A DNA stretch of 31,666 bases from Gammaproteobacteria bacterium RIFCSPHIGHO2_02_FULL_42_13 (GTDB lineage: Bacteria; Pseudomonadota; Gammaproteobacteria; UBA12402), in contig MGXQ01000039.1 in NCBI GenBank assembly GCA_001801405.1, positions 2,618 to 34,283 of the forward strand, given 5' to 3'. A program made the translations under genes and the position numbers. The notes under the pieces were generated by a model that was not told where the DNA came from, did not search any database, and was given only the letters and a program-made list of their open reading frames with translations. This document shows positions 1-8,178 of the stretch, in pieces. Each line of letters begins with the position of its first letter. Position 1 is the stretch's first letter.

Positions 1-1
1 T

Positions 2-1198
2 GATACGACGAACTTCTTTACCTACATTCACACCACGAATGATCGCTGTACGATTGTCCAACGCGGACGAAACAAACAAAAAAGAAATGATTTGCGTCAA
101 ATTGGATTGGCTCTGGTGGTTACCCAAAAAGATATGATTCCACTTTTTCATTTAACCTACGAAGGCAACCGTCATGACTCTAAAATATTCCAATCAATCG
201 TTGAAAAATTAAAAGAAAGAATGGCCTTCTTAAATTTGGATATTGGACATCATACCGTTGTGTTTGATCGAGGTAACAATTCAAAAGAGAATTTAAATCT
301 ACTTAAAGCATCAGGAATTCATTATGTTGGCGCATTAACTCCCTATCAACACAAAGCGTTGGTTCTGGACGCTATCGATCGTTTAGAACCGATTGAAGTG
401 AGCGAACAAACTTGGCAAGTCTATCGCATCAAAAAAGTGATTTGGGAGGAAGAAAGGACTATCGTTGTTTTTATTTCGGAAAATCTAAAGGCTGGACAGC
501 TGGGTTGGATATATCAGCAAATTGAAAGAGCAGAAAAAGACCTCCGAGAAATCAAAGACAAGACGGTCAACAAACCCTTGAGCCAAAAAGAAAAGGACGC
601 CTATGAAAGTAAAATAACGACGTTAATTCATGAAAAAAAACTGGACGAGATAATTTCCTTTTCGTGGAACAAGGTTGACGATAATGGATTTCGATTGGAT
701 TATATTGTTGAGCAGGAAAAGATAAAAAATCTCGAAGAAACATTGGGCATAAGAATATTAATGACCAGCCGGCACGACTGGCGTACTGAAGAAATTATTA
801 ATGCTTATCACGGTCAATCGCATATTGAACATTCATTTAAAAATATGAAGAACCCTTATCACTTAGCGATTAGGCCTCAATTGCACTGGACAGACCAAAA
901 AATCAAGGTGCATTTTTTTATCTGCGTGATGGGTTATTTATTGGCGGTTTTACTTTGGAAACAAGCAAAGGAAAAAATGGGCTTTACAGGATCATTAGAC
1001 CGCCTTTTAGATTCTTTAAATAACATTCGGCTGGGCGCGGTGCTCGAGGCGAATACAGAAAAACGAGGTGCCGTAAAAACGATTTATAAACTGGAAGAAA
1101 TGTCCGCCGATGAAAAAAACCTAATGAATGCTTTAAATATTGAAAAATTCCATGTCAGCCGACCAAAACTATCCGGCGTTAGTGTATACGCATCATAA
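2..1198 (+). CDS. IS1634-family (IS4 superfamily) transposase, 5' end outside window
   Basis: DDE transposase that would cut and join the ends of its own insertion sequence. The frame is open from base 2, well upstream of the first usable start (TTG at 92), so the gene enters from outside the window and is only 5'-truncated by its edge. The first catalytic Asp lies in DTTNFF at the very start, the second in VFDRGNNS (about base 270), and the third acid in the C-terminal GQSHIEHSFKNMK (about base 815-850), which fits the Y-x2-R-x3-E-x6-K type signature of IS4/IS1634 enzymes. RPQLHWTDQKIKVHFF is a typical IS1634 C-terminal block. No frameshift is visible, so the visible part may be functional. 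The right terminal inverted repeat cannot be defined because the left end is missing. Family assignment is by motif recognition. Confidence 0.85.
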   Translation, partial: DTTNFFTYIHTTNDRCTIVQRGRNKQKRNDLRQIGLALVVTQKDMIPLFHLTYEGNRHDSKIFQSIVEKLKERMAFLNLDIGHHTVVFDRGNNSKENLNLLKASGIHYVGALTPYQHKALVLDAIDRLEPIEVSEQTWQVYRIKKVIWEEERTIVVFISENLKAGQLGWIYQQIERAEKDLREIKDKTVNKPLSQKEKDAYESKITTLIHEKKLDEIISFSWNKVDDNGFRLDYIVEQEKIKNLEETLGIRILMTSRHDWRTEEIINAYHGQSHIEHSFKNMKNPYHLAIRPQLHWTDQKIKVHFFICVMGYLLAVLLWKQAKEKMGFTGSLDRLLDSLNNIRLGAVLEANTEKRGAVKTIYKLEEMSADEKNLMNALNIEKFHVSRPKLSGVSVYAS

Positions 1199-1258
1199 GG
1201 TCGTTTAGCCTTTAAAATCAAGGGACGCAGGGCTTTTTGGCTCTTTGCCGTGATAAAC

Positions 1259-1636
1259 TCACGCTGGCTTTCGTTGGCTTTGTAGAGTATTTTTCTTCTT
1301 TTTAAAAACATTGAGCCCGCGTTTGACTACTTTATTACGCCATTTGTTACCTTCGCTATAGGGTGTTAAAAGTTTTTCGACGGATGCCATGTCTGCTTTA
1401 TCGTCAACTTGTTCTCATTTGCCCCTTAGGTCTCGTAAGTCTGTTATCTGTGCACGAATATCTGTAAAAAAACAACAGCAACAACTAGGTGCACAACCAA
1501 CCATTTCACGAGCTATTAATCGATCCATATAATAGGCTAAACGTTTTCCTTCGCCATAAGTTTCGGTCGTCGTATCGGCAGGCATAACCCATTGCTCCTG
1601 TAAATATAGAAAATAATAAGTAATAACCTGAGGCAA
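1259..1636 (-). pseudogene. Broken hypothetical ORF next to the IS1634 element
   Basis: Reading the minus strand, an ORF starting at 1636 (MPQVITYYFLYLQ) stops at a TGA at 1415, but the same frame continues past the stop with plausible lysine-rich protein-like sequence to a second stop at 1259. A +1 frame then continues (EFITAKSQKALRPL) into the 3' end of the transposase. This pattern suggests a gene decayed by a nonsense mutation and a frameshift and cut by the insertion sequence. The central part has a Cys run (SCCCCFF) and a basic C-terminal stretch (NVFKKKKNTLQSQRK). I do not recognise the family. It could also be chance open frame; support is only the continuity of the frame. Confidence 0.25.
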
Positions 1637-1977
1637 TCACTGACAAAAAGAACTGGTGTTTTTAGAAGTCACTGTCAGCTTCAAAAACTCATTGTATATA
1701 TGCAATTATATGTATATGGGAAATAAATTCAAGATTTTTTCACATGCTGAAGTTTTCTATATTGCTGGAACTAAGGGATCAAGTCCGCTATGTGAGTTGC
1801 CAAGCCGTTTTAAATAATACAATCCGCTTGGGTCGTTTTATGCTCCTGAATAACTAACTGCTAATCTATCAGAAATTACAGTTATTAATGCGAATTCCGG
1901 ATAAGGTGAAAATTACTTGACCACAGTGTCTCAATGTGGTGCAATTTGAGCGAAGCGAAGCCCAATAGGAATGATTT

Positions 1978-2039
1978 GTTGGGCCTCACGGCCCAACCTA
2001 CTAAATAAAATGTACGTTGGGCCTTGCGGTTCAACGTAC
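1978..2039. repeat. Two short hairpins downstream of recR (REP-like; possible terminator)
   Basis: GTTGGGCC-tcac-GGCCCAAC (1978-1997) is a perfect 8-bp hairpin. A second hairpin pairs GTACGTTG (2012-2019) with CAACGTAC (2032-2039), and its interior also resembles the first one. In the recR direction the second hairpin is followed by ATTTTATTT, so it may serve as the transcription end of the dnaX-ybaB-recR unit. The stretch 1640-1977 holds no convincing gene: I see a 33-codon ORF at 1716-1817 without a ribosome binding site, and a small CCACA/TGTGG hairpin near 1920-1940. Confidence 0.5.
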
Positions 2040-2050
2040 TCTGAGCTGCG

Positions 2051-2650
2051 TTAGATATATACCTTCCGATCCATCAATGCATTCGCCAACGTTCGTCCAT
2101 CGACATATTCTAAATCGCTGCCGGAGGGGATGCCGTGTGCGATGCGTGTAATGTGTTTTTTAAACGGTTTGGCGAGCTCGGCGATGTAATGTGCGGTGGC
2201 TTCGCCTTCGACGGTGTGACTCGTGGAAATAATCACTTCTTGGATGTTTTCATCTTTGAATCGTTCTTGCAATAAACTTAAACCGAGTTGTTGCGGGCCA
2301 ATGCCATCGAGCGGGGATAAATGTCCCATCAATACAAAATAATATCCCCGAAAAATACCGGTTTGTTCGATCGCCATAATATCGGTCGGTGATTCGACGA
2401 TACAAAGTTTTTTAGAATCGCGACCGGTGTTTTGACAGAGCTGACAGATATCGGTTTCGCTAAAAACGCGGCAGCGTTTGCAATGGCCGATGTTTTTAAC
2501 TGCATTGACGATAGTTTCAGATAGATGAATTCCGCCCGTTCGATTCCGTTCAAGTAAATGAAATGCCATGCGTTGAGCAGTTTTAGGTCCTACTCCCGGC
2601 AGACAGCGCAAAGCATCAATCAGTTCATCCAATAAACGACTAAAGGTCAT
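2051..2650 (-). CDS. recR: Recombination mediator RecR
   Basis: RecR acts with RecF and RecO to load RecA at single-stranded gaps. The 199-residue length is normal for the family. Visible parts in order: an N-terminal helix-hairpin-helix (CLPGVGPKTAQRMA, about residues 16-29), a four-cysteine zinc motif (Cys57, Cys60, Cys69, Cys72), and a Toprim domain beginning at LCIVESPTD (about 83-91). It is the last gene of the conserved dnaX-ybaB-recR unit and starts 7 bases after the ybaB stop, so it is probably co-transcribed. No sign of damage. Confidence 0.97.
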   Translation of the reverse strand: MTFSRLLDELIDALRCLPGVGPKTAQRMAFHLLERNRTGGIHLSETIVNAVKNIGHCKRCRVFSETDICQLCQNTGRDSKKLCIVESPTDIMAIEQTGIFRGYYFVLMGHLSPLDGIGPQQLGLSLLQERFKDENIQEVIISTSHTVEGEATAHYIAELAKPFKKHITRIAHGIPSGSDLEYVDGRTLANALMDRKVYI

Positions 2651-2657
2651 ATATGTT

Positions 2658-2999
2658 CTACTTTATTGCGCCGCCATCCGTGGGTAAATTCATGTCTTTG
2701 GCAATATCAACCATCTTTTGTTTGGTTGCTTCTTCCACTTTTTTCGAGGCATCATTAAATGCAGCGGCAACAAGATCTTCCAACATTTCTTCTTCTTCAC
2801 CCATTAAGGTAGGAGAAATTTCAACTTTTTGAACGTGATGAGCACCATTCATGACGATTTTAACTAAACCACCACCGGCTTCGCCAGTGACTTTAAGTGC
2901 GACGATTTCTTGTTGTGCTTTTTGCATTTGTTTTTGCATTTGTTGCGCTTGCTTTAACATGGTTTGCATGTCCAGGTTGGGGGCGGGTTTTTCTGCCAT
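2658..2999 (-). CDS. ybaB: Nucleoid-associated protein YbaB/EbfC
   Basis: Small DNA-binding protein of the YbaB/EbfC family, usually a dimer that coats DNA and is encoded between dnaX and recR. I place the start at the ATG at 2999 (MAEKPAPNLDMQTM, 113 residues) because a good Shine-Dalgarno (GAGG) lies about 8 bases upstream and the length then fits the family; the frame stays open 20 codons further upstream, but that extension reaches the dnaX stop and looks untranslated. The N-terminal Gln/Lys-rich helix (MLKQAQQMQKQMQKAQQEI) and the VTGEAGGGLVKIVMNG core are typical. Confidence 0.95.
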   Translation of the reverse strand: MAEKPAPNLDMQTMLKQAQQMQKQMQKAQQEIVALKVTGEAGGGLVKIVMNGAHHVQKVEISPTLMGEEEEMLEDLVAAAFNDASKKVEEATKQKMVDIAKDMNLPTDGGAIK

Positions 3000-3059
3000 G
3001 GTTATTACCTCTGTGTTATTAAGAGCTGTGAGTATAGTGATTTTCGGGCATGGAATCAA

Positions 3060-4616
3060 TTAGTCCGATGACGGCTTAACCAATTCTGGCGCGACTTTCG
3101 CGCCTAATTTATCGACTAATGCCTGTACAGTCGGATTTTGTTGGATTTCGGCAACGGCGGATTGATGTCGTTCGTCGGTTTTGCGTTGTTGTAGGCCAGC
3201 CGGCGTTTCGACGTCGGGTTCGGCGAGGGTGATGCTTAGCTGAATGGTCTTTTGAAAATGAGCGTTGAGCGCCTGGTTTAAACGTGTTTTGAGTTTGTCA
3301 TTTAATAAAGCCGCATGCGAAGGATGCAAGGTTAATTCCATCCTGTCATTTTCAAAACGTTTGAATGCGCAATTAAGAGCGAGCGACTGTGCCATGCCGC
3401 TTAACGATAAATCAGCGAGCAATGTATTCCAATTATGGGTTGATCCCATTGTGGGTGCCTCCGCTTGTTTGACAGGCGTCACAAATTTTTTAACAGGGGC
3501 GCTTTGTTGTTGGGGTGCGGCGGATATATTGATGGGTTCGAATGCAAGTAAGCGTAACAAAATCATTTCAAAACCAATACGCGCATCGGGGGTAAGATTT
3601 AAATCGCGTCGACCCATGAGTGCAATTTGGTAATAGAGCTGTATGTCTTCGGGTGAGAATTGTTTGCTAAATGTTTCAATGCTATCTGAATGTTCTTCAT
3701 GCAGTACGGTGCTGATGCCGGGAATGATTTGCGTCATCGCAATGGCGTGCAGCCATGTTAATAAGGATTCTAATACATTATTGTAATCGGGCGAATAATC
3801 CGCTAATCGCGCGCTGATATTGATTAATTCGTTGCTGTTTTTATTTGCGAGCGCCTCCAAAATAGATTGAATTTCATGTTGATCGATCGCGCCTAACATT
3901 TGACTGACATCGGCGTTTTGAACTGTGCCATGGCCAAATGAAATGGCTTGATCCAATAAACTTAATGCATCGCGCATACTGCCGTTTGCGCTATGTGATA
4001 ATTGCATGATTGCTGGCAGTTCAAATTTAATTTTTTCTTCTGTTAAAACATGTTGTAAATGTTTGGAAATTTGTTCCGTTGACAAATTCTTTAAATAAAA
4101 TTGCAAGCAGCGCGATAAAACCGTAATCGGTAACTTTTGTGGATCGGTCGTGGCTAATAAAAACTTTACGTGCTCGGGCGGTTCTTCTAATGTTTTTAAT
4201 AAGGCGTTAAAACTGTGGCCGGAGAGCATGTGCACTTCGTCGATCAGATAAATCTTAAATCGTCCGCGTGTTGGCGAATATTGTACGTTGTTTAAAAGTT
4301 CGCGCGTGTCTTCGACTTTAGTGCGTGATGCGGCATCGACTTCGATTAAATCCACAAAGCGGCCACTGTCGATGGAGAGACAAGCATCGCATTTGTTGCA
4401 AGGGGTGGCGGTGATGCCAGTTTCGCAATTGAGACATTTGGCCAAAATTCGCGCAACGGTGGTTTTGCCCACACCGCGAGTACCGGTGAATAAATAGGCA
4501 TGATGGAGGCGATTTTGTTCGAGTGCGTGAATGAGTACGCGGCTAACATGTTCTTGACCGACGAGGGTTTGAAAGTCACGTGGTCGCCATTTTCGGGCGA
4601 GTACTTGATAGCTCAT
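3060..4616 (-). CDS. dnaX: DNA polymerase III subunit tau/gamma (clamp loader)
   Basis: AAA+ ATPase subunit of the clamp loader that places the beta clamp on primed DNA and, as tau, links polymerase cores to the helicase. Walker A GTRGVGKT at about residues 45-52, a zinc module with Cys64, Cys73, Cys76 and Cys79, Walker B LIDEVHML, and the LSRC sensor/arginine-finger region are all present. At 518 residues it is shorter than E. coli tau (643), mainly in the C-terminal domains. A run of six A followed by TTT occurs in codons for VKKFV (near 3490), but I see no classical A-AAA-AAG slippery site, so production of a separate gamma form is undecided. First gene of dnaX-ybaB-recR, just downstream of the SRP RNA gene. 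Confidence 0.96.
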   Translation of the reverse strand: MSYQVLARKWRPRDFQTLVGQEHVSRVLIHALEQNRLHHAYLFTGTRGVGKTTVARILAKCLNCETGITATPCNKCDACLSIDSGRFVDLIEVDAASRTKVEDTRELLNNVQYSPTRGRFKIYLIDEVHMLSGHSFNALLKTLEEPPEHVKFLLATTDPQKLPITVLSRCLQFYLKNLSTEQISKHLQHVLTEEKIKFELPAIMQLSHSANGSMRDALSLLDQAISFGHGTVQNADVSQMLGAIDQHEIQSILEALANKNSNELINISARLADYSPDYNNVLESLLTWLHAIAMTQIIPGISTVLHEEHSDSIETFSKQFSPEDIQLYYQIALMGRRDLNLTPDARIGFEMILLRLLAFEPINISAAPQQQSAPVKKFVTPVKQAEAPTMGSTHNWNTLLADLSLSGMAQSLALNCAFKRFENDRMELTLHPSHAALLNDKLKTRLNQALNAHFQKTIQLSITLAEPDVETPAGLQQRKTDERHQSAVAEIQQNPTVQALVDKLGAKVAPELVKPSSD

Positions 4617-4671
4617 GGGATGGTGTCCTTTTCACTGCGTCTGCGACTTGATCGCGGGGATTTTTATTAAT

Positions 4672-4780
4672 GGTGACCATACCAGCCATATTTCGCGCTC
4701 ACATCGATTATTACCGTTGCTTCCTTCCGGATCTGGCGGGGTTCATAATGTCGTGCCGCAAAAGGACTCGCATAGCCACC
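4672..4780 (-). ncRNA. ffs: Signal recognition particle 4.5S RNA
   Basis: The minus strand contains the highly conserved SRP tetraloop region (CCAGATCCGGAAGGAAGCA) preceded by GAACCCCG. The two ends pair: the first ten bases (GGTGGCTATG from 4780) and the last ten (TATGGTCACC ending at 4672) form a continuous stem allowing G-U pairs, giving a ~109-nt small bacterial SRP RNA. It binds Ffh to target membrane proteins to FtsY/SecYEG. Placement just upstream of dnaX is common in gammaproteobacteria. Ends were set from the terminal pairing, so they may be off by a base or two. Confidence 0.93.
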
Positions 4781-4787
4781 GCCAGCG

Positions 4788-4793
4788 ATTATA
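4788..4793 (-). promoter_or_regulatory. -10 element of the SRP RNA gene
   Basis: A perfect TATAAT on the minus strand lies 7 bases upstream of the inferred 5' end of the SRP RNA at 4780, the right distance for a -10 box. No strong -35 hexamer is seen 16-18 bases further upstream. Confidence 0.6.
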
Positions 4794-4827
4794 GCGGAGT
4801 TTGTGGCAATATTCGAGAGCGAGTCTC

Positions 4828-4886
4828 TTCCAATGCAAGATGAGGCTGAAATTGATACCAGATTCCAATGCAAAATGAGTCTGAAA
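4828..4886. repeat. Two imperfect 24-bp direct repeats
   Basis: A 24-bp unit beginning TTCCAATGCA and ending CTGAAA occurs at 4828-4851 and again at 4863-4886 with two differences, a 35-bp period. It sits between the SRP RNA promoter and the IS630 fragment. Paired direct repeats like this can be transposase-binding sites at the end of a lost element, but that is a guess. Confidence 0.5.
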
Positions 4887-4945
4887 CAGGAATAATGTAA
4901 AAAAATTGGGCTCTTATAGCCAAAATCGTTCATCATAAACGGTAG

Positions 4946-5263
4946 GGAATTATAATTGTCGCTGATCAACAGTATTTTGGTCGGCATATTTTTTATATTC
5001 AAGACAATGCGTCTTATCACAAAGATAAAGATGTTTGGTTGTGGTTTAAGGATCACCGAAAAAGTATTGAGGTTGTTAACTTGCCACCATATTCACCAGA
5101 ACTCAATGCAATTGAAACACTTTGGCATCACACGAGAATGAGGGGTACACACAATCGATATTTTGAAACCAAGGATGAAATTGTGGGTACGTTAACGCGA
5201 GTGTTCAGAAGCATACAAAAAAATCCAAATCAAATACGAGGTTATCTGGCTCCATTTCTATAG
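4946..5263 (+). pseudogene. IS630-family transposase, C-terminal fragment
   Basis: Only the C-terminal half of an IS630/Tc1-mariner-type DDE transposase remains. The frame is open from 4946 (a stop lies at 4943) to 5263, about 105 codons. It carries the second catalytic region (YIQDNASYHKDKDVW, Asp in QDNASYH) and the third (NLPPYSPELNAIETLW, catalytic Glu), the hallmark of this family. The N-terminal DNA-binding half and first Asp are missing and no start with a ribosome binding site is present, so it is a dead remnant. The following stretch 5264-5466 holds no gene; it has a hairpin of GGCGGGCG and CGCCCGCC around a purine-rich loop at about 5429-5459. Confidence 0.85.
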
Positions 5264-5466
5264 GCATTATGTCCGTTTAATTATGCGCGTCTGTATATAT
5301 ACTATAGTTAGCATGTGTATTCTTGTTTTAAAAATGAAGGAAGCGCGCTTTTGGCCAAAAATGAAGTTCGAGCCGATATTTTTTCAGATTCTTTGGCAGT
5401 TTGTCAATCCGAAAGGGTCGCTTCTGCGGGCGGGCGGAAAAAAAAAGGGGGCGCCCGCCTTACAAA

Positions 5467-5625
5467 TTTTGGACGAAGTTCGAACTTTCTTTGACGAAAA
5501 TCCGAATTCCTAATTTTGAAACCCAATCGCTCGGTCGGGCAAAAAGGAAGGGGGTTGGGGGGAAGGAATTTTTGCCCGCCCTCGCTTTCCGATTCCAATT
5601 TTTTTCTGCCGCCGCCGAATTTCGT
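5467..5625. repeat. Left arm of a ~158-bp inverted repeat flanking the restriction operon
   Basis: This 159-bp segment is repeated in inverted orientation at 8291-8448 with only about three differences (two base changes and one G in a G-run). The arms enclose exactly the four-gene restriction-modification operon: the last gene stops 32 bases inside this arm. Open frames across the arm are low-complexity and are mirrored in the other arm; I do not consider them genes. A small hairpin (GCCAGT-gaa-ACTGGC, 5626-5640) lies directly inside this arm and downstream of the operon; it has no T-run. Confidence 0.93.
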
Positions 5626-5656
5626 GCCAGTGAAACTGGCGCGCCACCTGTTTTAA

Positions 5657-6352
5657 TTATACAAATTCTAAAACTCTTTTAACAATATTCTCTCCGTCTT
5701 CAACAGATTTTTTACACAACCAAAGAACATTCACATCGCTACCTTCAAACAAAAACGATACCCAATTTTCAACTTTCGTTTCGGTAATATTGTTTGGAAC
5801 TGGCATTTGTGTTGCAGGATCAATAGGAACACCCATAACACTAACACCACCACCGAATGTTACACCCGGACCCCAAGATACGGAACCACTACCACGAGAA
5901 ACAGTTACCCTTTTCGTTTCAGTTTTTGTTTGTGGTGTTAGTCTAATATGTTTTTCCGAAGCGTAGTTTGCTAAATACTTTAACCACAAATAATCTTGAT
6001 TATAAGGTTGAACGGAATCTATAAGTTTATAAAAATCTTGGTGACTTGTTTCAAGATCGCTCATTTTTGCTCTACCCAAAACTGACTTCAAATCGTCATT
6101 TTTAGAAACTATCGGAAAATAAACTTTTGCAGATTTTTTATCTGTATCAGAAAGACTGGATAAATAATGTTTTTCAAAAAATTTATAAATGGTTTGGTCT
6201 AGTAAATGCCTTACTTTAAGCAGAACTTCTTGTGATAAATTTTTTGTCTTTCCAGAAACATCTTTTGCTCGCAAATCATTATCACAAGCATTTTCTAATG
6301 CCTGCAATAATTCTCTCGCTCTGTCTAATTGTGATTGAATATCTTTGTCCAT
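5657..6352 (-). CDS. Unknown protein, fourth gene of the restriction-modification operon
   Basis: 231-residue protein that I do not recognise with certainty. It begins 4 bases after the methyltransferase stop, so it is almost surely translated from the same mRNA as the restriction genes. The N-terminal ~130 residues look all-helical (LDRARELLQALENA; VRHLLDQTIYKFFEKHY). Then come a basic linker (HIRLTPQTKTETKRV, about 134-148), a Gly/Ser-rich beta-like stretch (SRGSGSVSWGPGVTFGGG, about 151-168), and a C-terminal part with VENWVSFLFEGSDVNVLWL. No signal peptide, no membrane helix, no nuclease motif that I can see. A regulatory, chaperone or accessory nuclease-inhibiting role in the restriction system is possible from context only. 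Confidence 0.85.
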   Translation of the reverse strand: MDKDIQSQLDRARELLQALENACDNDLRAKDVSGKTKNLSQEVLLKVRHLLDQTIYKFFEKHYLSSLSDTDKKSAKVYFPIVSKNDDLKSVLGRAKMSDLETSHQDFYKLIDSVQPYNQDYLWLKYLANYASEKHIRLTPQTKTETKRVTVSRGSGSVSWGPGVTFGGGVSVMGVPIDPATQMPVPNNITETKVENWVSFLFEGSDVNVLWLCKKSVEDGENIVKRVLEFV

Positions 6353-6356
6353 AATC

Positions 6357-7172
6357 TTATTTTTGATTTTCTATGGGAAAAAAACTATTCTGTTGTGAAT
6401 TATTTTTTTTCAAATCTCTCGGTGTTCTTTCCTCTCTCGGATCAAAAGAATCCAGCATATTTATTTCTTTTTTTACTCTTTTTTCTGACATCGCAACATA
6501 TTCGGGATTGATATCAAAACCAATCCATTTACGATCTAGGAAATTAGATACTGCACAAGTTGTACCACTGCCAACAAACGGGTCTAAAACAATGTCGCCT
6601 TTATTGCTACTTGCTGAAATAATCCTTTTTATTAAAGCTTCTGGCTTTTGCGTCGGGTGTTTTACTCTCTCGGGGTTGGAATAATGAACATGAGAGAATT
6701 CCCACACATCGCCAGGGTTTGCTCCTTTCATATTGTTTCTTTCTCTGAAATATTTTTGTGGGATTCTGATATTTTCAAGATTAAATATAAAATCATCAGA
6801 TTTTGTGAAATACAGAATGTCTTCGTGCCTTGGCGAAAATCCTTTTGTTCTTCCCATGCCTTGCGTGTAATGCCAAGTTATCCAACCATTAAAATGAAAC
6901 TCTAATTCTTGAAGCATTAAAAACAATCGGGAAACAAATTTTACTCCCATAAACACATAAATGCTGCCATTTTTTTTTAAAACTCTTTTGCTTTCCGTAA
7001 GCCAATCAAGAGTAAAACTTTCGTATTCATGCCACTGCTTCCAGTCGATATTGTTGCCGTAATCCTTGCCCAAATTATAGGGCGGATCAGTACAAATTAA
7101 ATCAACACTTGCATCGGGAAGTTTTTTTAACTCTTCTATTGCGTTACCAGTGATGAAATAATTCGTTTTCAT
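6357..7172 (-). CDS. Type II adenine-specific DNA methyltransferase (beta class)
   Basis: Site-specific DNA methyltransferase transferring a methyl group from S-adenosylmethionine to an adenine in the recognition site, protecting host DNA from the partner nuclease. The catalytic motif IV (CTDPPYN, DPPY at residues 29-32) lies N-terminal and the AdoMet-binding motif I (LDPFVGSGTT, about 196-205) lies C-terminal, the order of the beta class; DPPY points to N6-adenine. HPTQKP (172-177) is the usual block before motif I. 271 residues is normal for a small type II enzyme. It starts 2 bases after the endonuclease stop and is followed 4 bases later by the unknown fourth gene. Recognition sequence cannot be read from the sequence. 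Confidence 0.95.
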   Translation of the reverse strand: MKTNYFITGNAIEELKKLPDASVDLICTDPPYNLGKDYGNNIDWKQWHEYESFTLDWLTESKRVLKKNGSIYVFMGVKFVSRLFLMLQELEFHFNGWITWHYTQGMGRTKGFSPRHEDILYFTKSDDFIFNLENIRIPQKYFRERNNMKGANPGDVWEFSHVHYSNPERVKHPTQKPEALIKRIISASSNKGDIVLDPFVGSGTTCAVSNFLDRKWIGFDINPEYVAMSEKRVKKEINMLDSFDPREERTPRDLKKNNSQQNSFFPIENQK

Positions 7173-7174
7173 AA

Positions 7175-7945
7175 TTATTCACTTTTAATCCATTTGTACT
7201 TTTCAGCTAATTTCAACCAAGGTTTAAGTCCCCTAGAATTGATATATTTTTCATCAATCATTTTTATAAACTGTTCTGCTGTTTTTCGTTCCTCATCAAC
7301 ATAATGAATATCTCTAATCTGCATTTGACCAGTGCCTAATGCTGGATTGTAATTTAAGTCTTTTGCTGAAACATATTTAATGTCATAAACATGACAAGCG
7401 TTTACCTGCATAATCCCATTTGTAATTCCATTGCCATCAGCTTTTTCACTGAACACTTTATGCTTTAGCGAAAGAACAAGAAAAATGTAATCAGGATCAT
7501 CAAGATACTCATTTCTTATTCTTGCAAAGGAAGTAATGTTTGGGCTTTTCCCTGAAGTCAGAATATCTTCTGCTGTTGCTTTTGAATCTACATTTGCAGA
7601 CACATAATCATCTATGCCCTTCAGCTTAAATTGCAAAACCATATCAAATGCATCGAGTCTTTTCCCAGCTTCAACATTAACTAAGCCATATTTATTCCCA
7701 ACCTTATCTGATATTTCTTCAAATTTTTCTAAAGCCCACGCTTCAACAAAAGGACCAGCAACTTTATTTATATTTTCTAAAGGTAACCCTCGCTTAAGAT
7801 TTGTTCTAATAAAAATTTTATTGTTTCCACTGTCGATTGCTTCTTTTATTATCCCTCGAATTGCACTGCATACGCCATCGGACATTGCTGAATACAAAGC
7901 TGATTCTTTTGGTAACTTTCGTCTTTTTAAAATATCATTATTCAT
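7175..7945 (-). CDS. Probable type II restriction endonuclease (PD-(D/E)XK-like)
   Basis: 256-residue protein lying between the controller gene (4 bases upstream) and the methyltransferase (2 bases downstream), the usual place of the restriction enzyme. A plausible PD-(D/E)XK core is visible: acidic helix residues GPFVEAWALEKFEEI (about 64-78), then RLDAFDMVLQF (Asp98 and Asp101), a strand, and ANVDSKAT (Asp120-Ser-Lys122). The following YIFLVLSLKHKV strand also fits the fold. It has no HNH or GIY-YIG motif. The enzyme would cut unmethylated DNA at the site protected by the neighbouring methyltransferase. Function rests on operon context plus the putative active site; I cannot name an isoschizomer. 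Confidence 0.8.
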   Translation of the reverse strand: MNNDILKRRKLPKESALYSAMSDGVCSAIRGIIKEAIDSGNNKIFIRTNLKRGLPLENINKVAGPFVEAWALEKFEEISDKVGNKYGLVNVEAGKRLDAFDMVLQFKLKGIDDYVSANVDSKATAEDILTSGKSPNITSFARIRNEYLDDPDYIFLVLSLKHKVFSEKADGNGITNGIMQVNACHVYDIKYVSAKDLNYNPALGTGQMQIRDIHYVDEERKTAEQFIKMIDEKYINSRGLKPWLKLAEKYKWIKSE

Positions 7946-7949
7946 AATT

Positions 7950-8171
7950 TTATTTCATTAAATTATCAATTGTAATACCTAATCCTTGTGCAATTTTCGA
8001 AACAGTCTGGATTGACGGTTTGGTAATGACATTTGTTTCAATTTTAGTCAGCGTTGTGTAGGGAAGATCGGATTTTCTTGCCAATTCGTCCTGCGTTAAA
8101 CCCTGCTTATTCCTAAGCAGTTTTATTTTATCCCCAATTGTTTCATTTTCGTTATTGCTTTGACTTTTCAT
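7950..8171 (-). CDS. HTH controller (C) protein of the restriction operon
   Basis: 73-residue Xre/HTH_3 protein, the size of restriction controller proteins that first activate and later repress the C-R promoter so the methyltransferase gets a head start. The helix-turn-helix is clear: IKLLRNKQGLTQDELARKSD followed by LPYTTLTKIETNVITKPS. It is the first gene of the operon; its start at 8171 is only about 6 bases from the predicted transcription start (see the promoter entry), a near-leaderless arrangement described for several C genes. Two identical 11-bp sites upstream are good operator candidates. Confidence 0.9.
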   Translation of the reverse strand: MKSQSNNENETIGDKIKLLRNKQGLTQDELARKSDLPYTTLTKIETNVITKPSIQTVSKIAQGLGITIDNLMK

Positions 8172-8178
8172 AGTTTCC

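Noticed and set aside
1890..1905. Match of GCGAATTCCGGATAAG to the ends of element A
   Set aside because: Only about a dozen bases agree and no second end faces it, so it may be chance or a worn fragment.
2658..3059. Longer N-terminus for YbaB
   Set aside because: The extra 20 residues lack a ribosome binding site, while a good one precedes the ATG at 2999.
3480..3500. Programmed frameshift for a gamma form in dnaX
   Set aside because: There is an A6 run but not a phased A-AAA-AAG heptamer with a downstream hairpin, so I do not claim it.
4667..5056. 129-codon minus-strand frame upstream of dnaX
   Set aside because: It covers the SRP RNA gene and its promoter and the IS630 fragment antisense, with no protein-like features.
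5283..5682. Open frames of 64-93 codons over the left inverted-repeat arm
   Set aside because: They are low-complexity, run on both strands and are mirrored in the right arm (8198-8818); they reflect repeat composition, not a gene.
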